The notes below the pieces were generated by a model. That model was not told where the DNA came from. It saw nothing but the letters and a program-made list of their open reading frames with translations, and did no database searches. Shown here in pieces: positions 1 to 11,294 of a stretch of 64,000 bases of DNA. Origin of the DNA: Meconema thalassinum (taxonomy: Eukaryota > Arthropoda > Insecta > Orthoptera > Tettigoniidae). The translations under genes and the position numbers were made by a program. Numbering within the stretch: position 1 is the stretch's first letter; each line of letters begins with the position of its first letter. The stretch is from positions 15,970,716 through 16,034,715 of the forward strand of contig OX336392.1 of the NCBI GenBank assembly GCA_946902985.2, given 5' to 3'.

Positions 1-660
1 CACTATATCAAGGCTACTCGTATAACTATAATCGACAGAATGTGAATGGAATAATATTCTGGCGATGCTCAAAAAAGAGGTCGAAAAAATGTCGAGGCAA
101 TCTGAAAAGTAAAAATGGTGAGGTTTTAAGTGTGAGTGTTCATCAATGTAGTGCTCCAGACAAAACACGGTTGCTGTTAACAAACAATCATCAAAATGCT
201 AAAAAGCAAGTTCAAGAAAACAATACTTCTGCTCAAAATAGTGGATTGTTTGTTAAAATGCCTTATCATGTCCTCATAAAGTCATGTTAGGACAGTTGTC
301 AACGTCCAAGAAACCTTCAACACTTTCAAAGTCAACACAGACTATGCAAAAAGTTATATTGGAAGAAAATTATAAAGGACTATATAGTAGTAGTGATGTG
401 CAATGATGATGATTATAATGATAGTGATAAAGATGATGATAATGATGATGCTGATCACGAGGATTATAATGCTAGTGATAAAGATGATGATGCTGATCAT
501 GATGATGATAGTGATAATGATGAAAAATAAGAGAATGACGTTTTTATACCTATTGTTCGCTGCGGAAAAAGATCTACAACAAGCGTTGTGTTTAAAAATC
601 TATAACAAGCAATGGTAAAGAGAAAGAGTTGTATTCAGTGTGTAACTATTGTAAAAAACT
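1..660 (+). pseudogene. FLYWCH-type zinc-finger gene remnant, left-truncated
   Basis: The reading frame is open from base 3 to a stop at 288-290. It encodes the second half of a FLYWCH-like zinc finger with W-R-C, a second Cys, and a final H-Q-C in place of the usual H-x-H. Shortly downstream, in shifted frames, lie an Asp/Asn-rich stretch (about 395-530) and a short tail. The tail matches the end of the FLYWCH/acidic genes at 44,144-44,713 and 48,392-48,969, so this is a third, more diverged copy of that gene. The window edge removes its start, and stops and frameshifts separate finger from tail. FLYWCH fingers are DNA- or protein-binding and are often carried by transposons; the role here is unknown. 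Confidence 0.7.
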
Positions 661-713
661 AAATGATTAAAAATATTGTACGGGTATTGTCCATTTTAGC
701 CTATTTTCATTTA

Positions 714-1975
714 TGAACAAAATAGGTTAATGAGATCACCTTTTGTCCGTGTGTCTGTCTGTGTGTGAGTGTCTGTGTGATGGTGTGTGTGATGGTGTGG
801 GCCCCCCTAATAACTTCTAAACGTCTGGAGCAATTTTAATGAAACTCGGTAAGTTCATAGCACTATTCCGGAATACCCCGACCGCGCCCTTCAAATTTTG
901 TTAAGTCTCACCAATCCAACATGGCGGCTGTGCGAAATATTTCACCAGCATTCAATATCTCCGAAACTATTACAGATATTAACCTTGAATTTTTACGGTG
1001 ATAAAGAAAACTACTGGAAGTTCACCTATGTGTCTTTTGAAAACCTGGTAACTACAAAACCAACATGGCGGCCAAGCGAAATTGTGACTTTTAAATAGAT
1101 GTTTCTCGCGATTTAACCAACCAAACGCAATGAAACTTGGTACAGTATATGTTTATACACATTTTAAGGCACCGACATCTAACTTCGTTCAATTGTTTAC
1201 ATAACCTCAAGATGGCGGCTGTGCGAAATATTTCACTGGCATTCTATATCTCTGAAACTATTAGCGGTATCACCCTGACATTTTGTACGGAGATAAAGGG
1301 CACTACTGGAAGTTCATCTATGAGACTTTTAAAAACCGTTTAACTACAAAACGAACATGGCGGCCAAGCGAATTTGATAATTTTAAATAGAACTTTCTCG
1401 CGATTTAATGATCCAAACGCAATGAAACTTGGTACAGGGAATGTTCATACACATTGTAATGCACTGGCATCTAATTTAGTTCAATTGTTTACATAACCTC
1501 AAGATGGCGGCTGTGCGAATTTTAAAATTAAGTTTTTATTTCTCGTGTCGTAATCATGCGATCGAAGTGAACGTTTGAATAATGAACCTACGCAATAATT
1601 TTCCTTTAATGGTACATGACTCTAAGGCCTATACATTTAGCAATCCAACATGGCGACCATCCAAAATATTTAGACGGCTCTGAATATCTACGAATCTATT
1701 ATAGCAATCAAACTGATTTGTTTATGTTCTTAGGGGCTATGAACTTAAGTTCACCTATAGGACTTTAAATAACCTGGTGATCACAAATCCAACATGGCGG
1801 CGGCACGAAATATAAATATTCACATGGACGGTTCTCGCAATTTAACCATCCGAGTGCAGTGAAACTTGGTTCGGTAAATCCTTATACGAATGTTAATCCA
1901 CTGGCATCTAATTTATTTCAATTGTTTCCATAATCAGAAGATTGCAGCTGCGCGAAATTTTAAAATCTTGTTAGC
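714..1975 (+). repeat. Diverged tandem repeat with ATGGCGGC core
   Basis: A block around ATGGCGGC followed by a CGAAAT-like motif recurs at about 920, 1064, 1212, 1357, 1502, 1650, 1793 and 1940, so spacing is about 145 bp. Two unit types alternate: one reads GGCTGTGCGAAATATTTCAC and the other GGCCAAGCG. This makes a roughly 290-bp dimer. A related array lies in the opposite orientation at 11.3-12.3 kb. Both arrays are bounded on one side by a GAGATCA-type end sequence. No coding capacity is apparent. It is probably a non-autonomous element with internal tandem structure. Confidence 0.65.
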
Positions 1976-2032
1976 CTACTTTTTACATTTTGCAAAAATG
2001 AGGAAAAAGTAGACTTATGAGATCGATCCGGG

Positions 2033-2160
2033 AAAATGTGTGTCTGTCTGTCTGTCCTTCTGTATGTCTGTCTGTCTGTGTGTCATTCTGTCTGTCTGTG
2101 TGTCCTTCTGTCTGTCTGTCTGGCTGTGTGTGTGCCCCCCCCCCCTCCCCCCCCCCCAAG
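2033..2160 (+). repeat. (TCTG)n microsatellite ending in a C-rich run
   Basis: An imperfect TCTG/TGTC tract runs from about 2035 to 2132 and continues into a C-rich stretch to about 2158. Open frames on both strands here come only from the simple repeat. Confidence 0.9.
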
Positions 2161-2239
2161 TATCCTAATCGCCTTTGGTATAATGTCATGTTTAGCAAAC
2201 ATAGTCACTCAGTAGGTCTAAGCATCTGTTGTATATAAC

Positions 2240-3690
2240 CCAAAATAGCAAACAATTTTCTAAAAACCCTACTCACTGGTCAATAAAAATCATAGTCACC
2301 AAAGTGTTTCAATGGTAACTAACTCATGTCTGGTTAGTCAATTCCTATTGCCAGGCCAGTCAAGACCTAAAGATTCATCTTAACGTAAAGTCTAATTATC
2401 TTTCTATCTGCATACCAGTGTCTAATAAATAGTCAATATTAGTTTGGTCTTTACCTAAAATCTAAAATCCAATATCTGAATTCTAAAATCTAAAATCTAA
2501 AAAAATATTGTATAGAAAACATAATTTCAAGTAATACAAAATCCTTATATCTCTTTCTTTAATAATTAGTTACCAAACATTTTCAGTCAATAACATTATG
2601 GTTTGGTCTTTTTGCAAAATCTAAAATCTAACATCAAAACTCTAAAATGTAAAACTAAAATCTTAAGACTCAAATCAAAAAAATCTTACATGTTAACTGT
2701 ACATCAAAGCCAGTCTACCTTTGTATTTGTAATCCAGATAATAATTTGAAAAGAAACAAGTGTAATCGGTTTTAAACATTATCCCTGCTTTTTTATATGT
2801 TTATGACATGCATATTAACCTAAAATCGAACCCTGGTGTACCTAAGTGAAAAGGCTAACAGCTTAACCACTGCACCACTATGCCCTTTTTCTTAGTTTGG
2901 TTCGTTCTAGTACTCAGAGCTGGAAATCGAGTTAAGACCATCAGTGCAAGAGACGTGAGTGCTTGGATAGGTGGTAACATTAGACGACCGGAAATGATTG
3001 TATTTCTGTTAGCGATTCTATTTTGTCGTCTGCCTACTGTCAAAGCACTGGCAACAAGACAGTTTAGTTTAGTTTGTTGCGAGTGCGTGTATAGATTATT
3101 AGTCTCTAGTACTTAAAGCTTGTTGTGTGAGGCGACCATCTCATCAGTAACCACTGAGCAAGTTTTAACGGCTAACCCATAAAAACAGCATGGGATAGTT
3201 GTGTGTGCTCCATGTACTTGGGTGTGTGCATTAGCACCATGCGCTAGCTTTACCTTACCCTCTAAAGGTATAGCGTTGTCCCTTTCCTTTGGACATCGCC
3301 AATGACAGCATCCACCAACAAGTATTTTACGCTTAGACCCTTGGCTTGTTCTCGATTAGGTTTGGTTCCGTTTAGTTCGGTTTAGTTCGGTTTGGTTCGG
3401 TTGAGTTTGGATTTGGTTTGGTTTAGTTTGATATGGTCACTATTTTGTTCTTTCAGCTATCCTCTTTAACCGATTAAATTAAAGATAGTCTGCTCTTAAT
3501 TCTTGGATCGATAAATCAGATTGTGTGTACACCGTTTGTCATGCCATGCCTGCAACTGCAGTCTGATTTGAAAACTAGTTCCAATGGTCAACAACATGTC
3601 AGTCACCATACGTGTAGCTTGCAATAATTCTTTCTGTACCTTGCTATGTTTCATCACTCACCATAAACATCTAACATTATGGATTTACAA
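2240..3690. other. Gene-free repeat-derived stretch
   Basis: No gene is seen. There are degenerate copies of a TCTAAAATCTAA-type repeat (about 2450-2680) and a GGTTTAGTTC-type tract (about 3355-3435). At about 2845-2885 a tRNA-like B-box region reads on the minus strand, a likely SINE fragment. Confidence 0.6.
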
Positions 3691-4330
3691 TATATTGAGG
3701 GGGAAAAGTCCATGACCTTGTCGTTTTAGGTCTTTTGGAAAAATGCATAAGCCATACAAAATCCCATTATTAGTTTATAAAATCTCAGGTCAATGACCTA
3801 GCAGTTTTGGGATATTTGATTAAATGTATGCACCATAGCAAAGAGGATGTCATGTCAAGTCCTAGGACACCTCATGTGTCCAAATCTGATTATTGGTTTA
3901 TAAAATCTCAGCGCATGACCTATTAGTTTTCGATCATTTGGTTACATTTAAAAATAGAACCCATCCATAAATCATTATTCAAAAAGCCCCCCCCCCCCTC
4001 TTACAAAAATTCCAAGTGCGCATGCGTAAAATAACAAACAAAAAATGTTAATTCATAGTGGCATTTGGCTGTACGCATGCGTTTCATTTGGAACAACGTT
4101 TAATTTCATCATAGCATTACGCCGCATTCATGTTGTATGTGCAAAGCAACGTTTACTAAAAAAAATACACTTTCACCCCCTAGTTTGGGTAGATTTTTAT
4201 TTTGGGGTGGAAATACGTTGTTCATAGGAAAGAGGGTGTCCGTCCGAGTAATTTGACACCTCGTGCAAGTCTCTAGCCTAATTGGTTCACAGGATATCAC
4301 GTGGTCGCCAACTTGTGTGGTGGAATGTGG
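3690..4330 (+). repeat. Diverged relative of the large element's terminal repeat
   Basis: Two modules, at about 3835-3897 and 4221-4305, follow the layout of the module repeated three times in each end of the 39,678-53,441 element. That layout is ATAGCAAAGAG, then an AGTCC / GACACCTCGT segment, then CTCTAGC, ATTGGTT and a GATATCA-like ending. Orientation matches the right arm, where the FLYWCH gene also lies upstream on the plus strand. Together with 1-660 this suggests an older related insertion covering the left edge of the window. I found no matching terminus or target duplication. Confidence 0.55.
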
Positions 4331-4550
4331 AGGTGGAGGATATAGAACCCCTGCAAATACACAACTCCTTCCTCCTCCAAAATATCCCGTGAAAACCTTC
4401 TTTGGGACTCGCTATTCTTCCAACCTAACTAAATGACCTGACCAGTTAAGTCTCTTAACACAAACAACACGTGACAAATGTGCTTCTTAATATAAAGAAT
4501 ATAATTCGTTATCTTATTCTCTATTCGCCTTGTACACTAGTTATAGGTCC
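4331..4550. other. Unassigned spacer
   Basis: No gene or recognisable repeat was seen here. Confidence 0.5.
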
Positions 4551-4845
4551 ATGAATTCTCCTCCGGGTTTTCCTTCAAAGAAATCGATCTTTACCACGGC
4601 TTTCTTGGATAGAGTTCACGTTTCATTTCCATACACCACGATACTGCGTAAGAGAGTTTTGTAGAGCATTGTCTTTAATCTGTGATTAATGTTTCTGCTT
4701 CAAAATGAAGGCAGTTCTGCAAAGCAGGCTCTATGGCTGCTTGTATTCTTGCCTGTATTTCAACGATTTCCTCGTTTTTATTGGTTAGATCTACACCAAA
4801 GTATTTAAACTCTTTTACTATCACCACACTGGATCCTTAATATGT
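4550..4845 (-). pseudogene. LINE reverse-transcriptase C-terminal fragment
   Basis: Minus-strand translation gives a degenerate FKYFGVDLTN...EIQARI stretch. This is the conserved region downstream of the RT palm in many insect APE-type LINEs (the Y-L-G ... I-x-x-R-I motif). It is followed by broken sequence resembling the thumb region. Stops and frameshifts are present. It is a dead 3' fragment, and the clade cannot be assigned. Confidence 0.6.
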
Positions 4846-5535
4846 CTTCAAACATAAACTATTTTAGGTTCGTATGACGAATGTGGCGGTTCGAACAGAT
4901 GATGGATTTACTCCAGTTTGCTGAGTAATAGACGTACGTTGGATTGATTTGCGAGGAGCTCGTTCAAACCTAGCACGGATCTCATCCACCTTCTCCTGTG
5001 TAGGTGGTCGGCGTTTAAAGTGTGATTTCGTGCTTCTAAAAACCCCCGGTTTTCTTTACATTCTTTACAACTTACGAATTGCGGATCTGTGTGGAAATCG
5101 TACATCTGGGAATTCACATGAAGATTTTTTCGCGCGTTCGCTACACTACGCTTTTATTTTTACAAATCGATTGTACGAGGTAAATACAGTACGTTTTTTC
5201 AAATTTAATCTATTCTAATTCTAATTGTACAAAATACCACGCGAATGTCTTCCTGGTTAACAACACTATGTATCATTCACAGTACAGCCAACACAAACGA
5301 ATTCCTCTTTCAGACTGAACTACGCCAGGAGTCTTTGCCTCGTGCCTAAAAGACTGCCGACTCACCCTGAAATACGCCACACTCTCCTCGGTCAGTGACC
5401 CACTAACGACCGGGACGCGGGAGACCCGCCGACCATGCCAAAAATCATTCTGTACCATGTTAATTATAAGTAACAGGTATTCTTTTCAGAATAGCTTGAA
5501 ATTTGATATCTGCTAAACGTTTGAGGAATAAATCT
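4846..5535. other. No gene recognised
   Basis: Short open frames occur on both strands. None has a recognisable domain, and no repeat relationship to the rest of the window was noticed. Confidence 0.5.
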
Positions 5536-5539
5536 GTAT

Positions 5540-6165
5540 CGTATTTTGAGGTTGTTGGCAGGTGAAAGGCTAAAGGAAGTAGGAGACTTCTGCTACTTAG
5601 GAAGCAAAATAACCAGTGATGGACGAAGCAAAGAGGCTATAAAAAGTAGGTTGGCTCAGGCAAGGAAAGCATTTCTACAGAAAAGGAATCTGTTGACATC
5701 GGATATAGATTTAAGTATTAGGAAGCCAATTTTGAAATCCTTTGTCTGAAGCGAGGCGCTCTATGGAAGTGAAAGTTGGACTATTGGAGCAGCAGAAAGG
5801 AGGAGAATTGAAGCATTTGAAATGTGGTGTTACAGGAGAATGACGAAGATAATGGGTAGATAGGGTAACAAATGAAGAGGTATTAAGACGAGTGGGAGAG
5901 GAGAAATGTTTCTGGTAACTGCTAATGAAGAGAAGAGATAGGGTGGTAGGACACATTCTAAGACACCCAGGAATAGCAAGCTTAGTTATGGAAGGAAGGG
6001 TTGAGGACAAGAACTGTAGGGTTAGACCAAGGTTAGAATATGTTAGATTCCTTCGGATGTAGGTTGTGGTAGCTGTGTAGGGATGAAACGATTAGCTCAG
6101 GACAGGGAGACATGGAGCGCTGCATCAAACCAGTCAAAAGTCTGAAGACTCGGTCAACAACAGAG
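5540..6165 (+). pseudogene. LINE RT C-terminal fragment
   Basis: The frame opening at about 5546 encodes VGDFCYLGSKI...GRSKEAIKSRLAQARKAF, the typical post-palm region of insect LINE reverse transcriptases. It continues through one in-frame stop into a LYGSESWTIG-like motif and an R-R-x-x-A-F-E-M-W-C-Y-R-R-M thumb segment (about 5750-5850). The end, near 6080-6145, encodes a KRLAQDREMW-like C-terminus typical of these elements. It is 5'-truncated and interrupted, with no catalytic domain present. A shorter piece of the same family lies at 7745-7947. Confidence 0.75.
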
Positions 6166-6365
6166 TCATGGAAGAATCTATTTTTGAAGCACGTCATTAT
6201 CGTTTTTTGAAATCAACAGTATTGAAGTTCGGAAAATGGGAAATAAATTGAATTCCAATTCCATGGGCTTCATGAGGTTTGATTCGACACTCCCAAGATC
6301 ACTTTTAATTCTTCCTTGCATTTATTTTATGTGTGTATTTATTGTTATTATTAGGTTATTATTAC

Positions 6366-6383
6366 TGCTTTTGTTGCTATTGA

Positions 6384-6446
<63 letters not shown>
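6366..6446 (+). repeat. (TTG)n microsatellite
   Basis: A nearly perfect TTG trinucleotide run, which creates artefactual poly-Leu and poly-Asn frames. Confidence 0.95.
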
Positions 6447-6839
6447 AAAAGCCGGCCCCCAATACCCTATTACTGCGAAGGTTGGGAGAAAGGCCGGTTA
6501 GACAGTTTAACGCAAAGAGAACTGTGATTGTAATTAGAAGTAATCTCAAATTGAATTCGAGTCCTCGTGGTCGACAATCAACGTCATCCAAGTTGCGATC
6601 CCTAAGAGAGAGTATAAATAAAGCCTCAAAAGTAAAGTTCAACTATTAACTAGAGTGATAATTAGGCAGATTGTCACACAGATAAATGGAATTGTCGCGT
6701 GTTAGCACGTCCTGGTTCTGTCTTCATTTAAGTTGTAATTGAAAGGCGATCGATGTGTTGTACTGTACATGGGCCAGGCGTTCGCTGGGGAGCTCATAAA
6801 TTATGGCTGCGAACAAACTCACATTGACTCCACACCAGA

Positions 6840-7612
6840 GATGTTCAGTGTAGAGACCGCACGTATGCTCGTATCTGCGAATATCCGTATAGAGACGGCG
6901 CGTATGCTCGTATCTGCGAATATCCGTATAGAGACGGCGCGTATGCTCGTATCTGCGAATATCCGTATAGAGACTGCGCGTATGCTCGTATCTGCGAATA
7001 TCCGCACCAGAGATGTTCAGTGTAGAGACCGCGCGTATGCTCGTATCTGCGAATATCCGCACCAGAGATGTTCAGTGTAGAGACTGCGCGTATGTTCGTA
7101 TCTGCGAATATCCGCACCAGAGATGTTCAGTGTAGAGACTGCGCGTATGCTCGTATCTGCGAATATCCGCACCAGAGATGTTCAGTGTAGAGACCGCGCG
7201 TATGCTCGTATCTGCGAATACCCGCACCAGAGATGTTCAGTGTAGAGACCGCGCGTATGCTCGTATCTGCGAATATCCGCACCAGAGATGTTCAGTGTAG
7301 AGACTGCGCGTATGCTCATATCTGCGAATATCCGCACCAGAGATGTTCAGTGTAGAGACCGCGCGTATGCTCGTATCTGCGAATACCCGCACCAGAGATG
7401 TTCAGTGTAGAGACCGCGCGTATGCTCGTATCTGCGAATATCCGCACCAGAGATGTTCAGTGTAGAGACTGCGCGTATGCTCGTATCTGCGAATATCCGC
7501 ACCAGAGATGTTCAGTGTAGAGACTGCGCGTATGCTCGTATCTGCGAATATCCGCACCAGAGATGTTCAGTGTAGAGACTGCGCGTATGCTCGTATATGC
7601 GAATATTCGCAA
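6840..7612 (+). repeat. 39/55-bp satellite with two nested unit sizes
   Basis: The array begins with about four copies of a 39-bp unit (core GCGTATGCTCGTATCTGCG) joined by a CCGTATAGAG link. It then switches to about eleven copies of a 55-bp unit, which is the same core plus an inserted 16-bp CCAGAGATGTTCAGTG segment. The 39-bp unit is 13 codons long, so it translates as a perfect 13-residue peptide repeat; the 55-bp unit is not a multiple of three. Divergence between units is low, which implies recent amplification or homogenisation. Confidence 0.9.
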
Positions 7613-7744
7613 AGTTCAATGGCAATATATACAGCGGAGAAAACTGCGGTTTGTTTCCAAACAAGATTTGTTAGTACAGCAAATATTTAAGGTATTAATT
7701 ATATCATGTCTGTTGGATTTTTGCCCGATGTACTAATTGGCCTC

Positions 7745-7947
7745 GTGAAAATCCGTCAATAACCAGTGATGGACGAAGCAAGGAGGATGTAAAAAGTAGG
7801 TTGGCTCAGGCTTGGAAAGCATTCCTACAGGAAAGCAATCTATTGACATCGAATTCATATTTAGGTATTAGAAAGTCATTTTTGATAGCCCCTCTCTGAA
7901 GCATGGCGCTCTATGGAAGTGAAACTTGGACTATTGGTGCAGCAGAG
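7745..7947 (+). pseudogene. Short LINE RT fragment
   Basis: At the nucleotide level this is a diverged partial duplicate of the LINE fragment at 5540-6165. It shares the AACCAGTGATGGACGAAGCA segment and the TCTATGGAAGTGAAA segment. It is riddled with stops and ends at a (AAT)n run. Confidence 0.7.

Positions 7948-8000
<53 letters not shown>
7948..8000 (+). repeat. (AAT)n microsatellite
   Basis: A trinucleotide run at the junction between a LINE fragment and the interspersed repeat that follows it. Confidence 0.95.
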
Positions 8001-8001
<1 letters not shown>

Positions 8002-8355
8002 TCGTATGGCCTTGGGTGCCGGATGCAAGCTTTGTTATTTGAAACCCATAGGGTAGCTTGCATGTCGCATTTCGTTGTTCCTTGAAGCACTATGAAAGTC
8101 AAGGAGGTTACTTATCTAAGCTCCTTGAACACTATAGCGCTATCTAGTAGAGAAATTAGGAACTTTGTGTTGTCGGAAAATCCCGAGATTGATTTTTCCA
8201 TTATGAACACGGTCTAATGAATTCAAATGGGTTCTTTGACATGCCAACATCGTATGACATGCGTGTCGTAATTTTTATCGCCTTTCAAAAATCACTTACC
8301 ACGGCCAGGAGCGAACCTGCAAGCTTCGGGTTATTAGACCGACACGTTAACCACT
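8001..8355 (+). repeat. Interspersed repeat family B, copy 1
   Basis: Closely similar to 38,518-38,880 along its whole length. Both copies start right after an AAT-type microsatellite with ATCGTATGGCCT, and end in a region reading GGCCAGGAGCGAACCTGCAA that resembles a tRNA-like B-box context. It has no coding potential. It is probably a composite SINE or SINE-like unit. Confidence 0.75.
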
Positions 8356-8364
8356 CACCCACCA

Positions 8365-9085
8365 TCTAACATCTAGGTTATCGGCCCCTAACGGTTTGGG
8401 TGATAATGAAAATGAGCCTATAATTAAATCTAACATCAAACTTACAACTAAAACTAACTACAGCTTACACACTGGATGAAGAAAAGAAAATCAATAGAAG
8501 CATAAGGGATTTAAAAGAAAGGGGAAATAAATACCCTCCAAGAATGAGGATTGAGGGACTGGGAAGGAAGGAGAGCCATGAAAGGCAGATAGGAAAGGGG
8601 GAAAAGAGGAGAGGGTCCTCCCTAAAGTCAGAGGAAAAAGGGGAAAAACCGGACAAGCTCAGGAATCCCTCGGGATGCCCAATTCCCGAACTCACCAACT
8701 GTATGCCCTTGCGGGTGCAGCACTATCCAGCTGCACACTTCCTGCTTCCTTCAGGACCTTGTGCAGAAGACAAGAGATATCGTGATATGAAAAGGTCTGA
8801 CCCCGCGAAGAATGAAGAGATCAGGAGAGTTGAGACATGGACCAGTTAAGGCAGGAAAATTGAAGCCACCCTAGGTCTATATGAAAATAGGCTATTTAGT
8901 TCTTCACGGAACTAATATCGTCGGGGTCGGAAGAGAACAAGAGTTGACCAAGGGAAGTCGAAAGGAAATATGAGAGAGAGGAGCCCCTACACAAGTTAGA
9001 GGAAGTAATGCCGGACTCAGCTTGGGTTCCGTGGTCACCAACACTCCTGGTACTGGTTGTTACCCCCTGGGGGAAGGATATAAGA
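8365..9085 (+). repeat. Interspersed repeat family A, copy 1
   Basis: Family A is the commonest dispersed repeat in the window. It begins with a CTAACATCTAGGTTATCGGC end and contains AGAATGAGGATTGAGGGAC, a GGTGCAGCACTATCCAG-like segment, a TCGGATACCCTAAT-like segment, and a CGGACTCAGCT-like end. Other copies are at 30.5-31.0, 38.9-39.7 plus 53.4-53.6 (split), 59.9 plus 61.7-62.9 (split), and 63.3-64.0 kb (minus). No conserved ORF is seen, so it looks non-autonomous. Confidence 0.75.
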
Positions 9086-9680
9086 AACCTTACAAGAGAA
9101 TAGACCTATGTGTTACGTCATTATAGTTCACCCGCGGACCCGTGCGAGTGCTCATAAACCACACTTTCCCCAATAATGAGAGACTTAAGGTCGTTATGTT
9201 TTTATTTCAACCAAATGATTATAGAACACTATTTACATTTCAGTTAGAATTCCAAATTCTACGTTCCCTAACTTAAGAAGATAATCACTGAAAATTGGAT
9301 CATCATAAAACTCACCGGTTATTCGATATTTATGAAATTATACGATTTGAGTACTCTTTCCTTTGACTTACTGTTTCTGAAATCCATGCAAAATGATAAA
9401 CAAGACCTCAAAATGTTAAAATGACATGAAACAGGCGTCACAGCGGCCAAAATGTGAAGTGGACAGCAATTATGGAGCGTATTTTCCTACAGCAACAGTA
9501 TCTGCAAATCGCACACTTCGTACAATTTTTAAAGACATTTATTAAAGAAATTATATATATTTATGAAATTACAGTGCAATTCGTCACTGCTAATGTCTAT
9601 TGTCTTTCATTTGAATGCTCATTTGTCACGATCGTCGCAGGAGGGATCAATACTACTGAAATGATTATTACTTTGGTTGG
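9086..9680. other. No gene recognised
   Basis: AT-rich sequence. One 81-aa open frame (9454-9699) has no recognisable feature and runs into a SINE. Confidence 0.5.
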
Positions 9681-9812
9681 CGTCATGGCGCAGTTGTAAA
9701 GCTCCTTGCTTCACACCAAGGCGGATGGGGTTCGAATCTCGGCTAATGCGTGTAACATTTTCGGAATGAAACATGTCTTGTGGTTCGGATTCCACATAAA
9801 ATAACTAGTTCG
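9681..9812 (+). repeat. tRNA-derived SINE, copy 1
   Basis: A Pol III-like A-box region (GGCGCAGTTGTAAAG) is followed by a B-box-like GGTTCGAATCTC, and then by a tail GGTTCGGATTCCACATAAAA. The same tail occurs in the SINE at 57.86-58.05 kb, which defines a shared family. Confidence 0.75.
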
Positions 9813-10670
9813 GTGAAGAACTAAATAGCCTATTTTCAGTTATCCCACTGGTCTTTACTATTATAACTCTCCCGGTTATTAAAAGGATTTTGCATGTGAT
9901 GTGCGAAATAGCTTTTGGTGCACGACCTATGTTATGATATAGTATAAAAGAACAATTTCAAACTCAAAACTCAATATCCATAAGATGAGTCAATTTAGAC
10001 AAGACACTTAATATTATGTTTTTAAGCAAAATGGTCTTACTAACACATGTTCATTTCTTAAATCAAACCTTTCAGCATTCCTTATGATAACTCTCCAGCA
10101 CTGGAAAATATGTTACACGCCGAGGCTTGTCTACAATACACCAATAGGCCTACATCACTAAGGAATTGTGTTCTGGTTTATCAACTTACCAAGAGACAGC
10201 TTCAATAGAACACAGTGAAATGTTCTTTTCAGATGTGAATAGTCGTATAATTCATAATTATCGCTGCCTGTAAGAGAACATTCAGGTAGATGACTATCGT
10301 GTTTTACCCCACCAACACTATTTCATTGAAAACTTATGTGATGGGATGTATAACTTTCAGTATCAGTGTTTAGCCTAAGACTCCTTCCGCGTGATGGCAT
10401 CCTAACTTCCGTAACGAGTCACGGGAGATTATTTCAGAAAAGGCAATTGCATGCCATCTATGATTAACATAAGCTACATAACATTCATTAGATAGTGATT
10501 ATCCATCATCCACTTCAATCGCTTGAATACACAGGTGTCTGTACTTTAGTGCGTCACTGACCGGACGTCAGTTTTCCAAAATTGCATTTGTACTTTTCAC
10601 GGCTCAATGCACTAAATATGTTTACAAGGCGGTGAAAATACTTCAAATGGTTAACCACGAGTCTTAATTA
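9813..10670. other. AT-rich spacer
   Basis: Nothing recognisable was found as a gene, RNA or repeat. Confidence 0.5.
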
Positions 10671-10671
10671 T

Positions 10672-10810
10672 AACTCAGACATTCTTCTAGGTTTGTGCCG
10701 TGTCTTGTGTGGGGTCCGGGCGGGGACACCAAGAGCCCGCTGATGAGCCAGCTCAGTGTCCTAAGCACAAACCTAGAAGAATTGCTGAGTTTTAATTCAC
10801 TGGTCGTGGA
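10672..10810. mobile_element. Fold-back MITE, short form
   Basis: The ends form a ~45-bp inverted repeat containing CTTCTAGGTTTGTGC on the left and GCACAAACCTAGAAG on the right. The central part (GGGGACACCAAGAGCCCGCTGATGAGCCAG-like) also occurs in the longer copy at 36,480-36,790. It has no ORF and fits a non-autonomous hairpin element. Confidence 0.7.
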
Positions 10811-11290
10811 AGCCAATATACCAGTCTTAATTATATTTTCGTTTAAGAAATTCAGAGTAAAATGATTTTTTTAGAATTTCCACCAACAGAGGAGCTTTGC
10901 TCACGTTTTGTTTTGATTACTTCACTGTACTTTTCTTGTGGATTTAGAGCTGAGGGATTTTCAGTCATTTTACTGATGATTCGCTTCTAAACTATTCACA
11001 GATTCATGAACCATGGATTGAAATCACCTGACTTAGAGAGTATATTCCACAGTCAATGAGAAAATAGAAAACGGACCCAGCTCAGGTACCCCTCGGAATC
11101 CCCAATTCTGAAAGTTTCCAGACACAATTCCTTATGGTAAAAGGTGCAAGTCCACGGGGGAGAAAACATAACTAAGCAGGGTAACAAAACATGATCAATA
11201 AAATTATCTTGAATAACAAAATCTGACTGATTTATATTTTTATTTGATTGTAATATTGTGCACACCTCTGTAGGATACGAGAAATAAAAG
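10811..11290. other. Spacer with a family A scrap
   Basis: Mostly unassigned. About 11,050-11,110 contains a fragment of family A (ACGGACCCAGCTCAGG followed by a CCCCAATTC-like motif). Confidence 0.5.
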
Positions 11291-11294
11291 AATA

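Noticed and set aside
6322..6642. 106-codon frame with a poly-Asn run
   Set aside because: It comes from the (TTG)n repeat, and the flanks show no domain.
6739..7117. Repeat-protein frames over the satellite (13-residue repeat)
   Set aside because: The 39-bp unit is divisible by 3 by chance, the frame is lost in the 55-bp units, and several overlapping frames are open on both strands.
6840..7612. CRISPR-like array
   Set aside because: Units are head-to-tail and near-identical over their whole length with no unique spacers, and the genome is eukaryotic.
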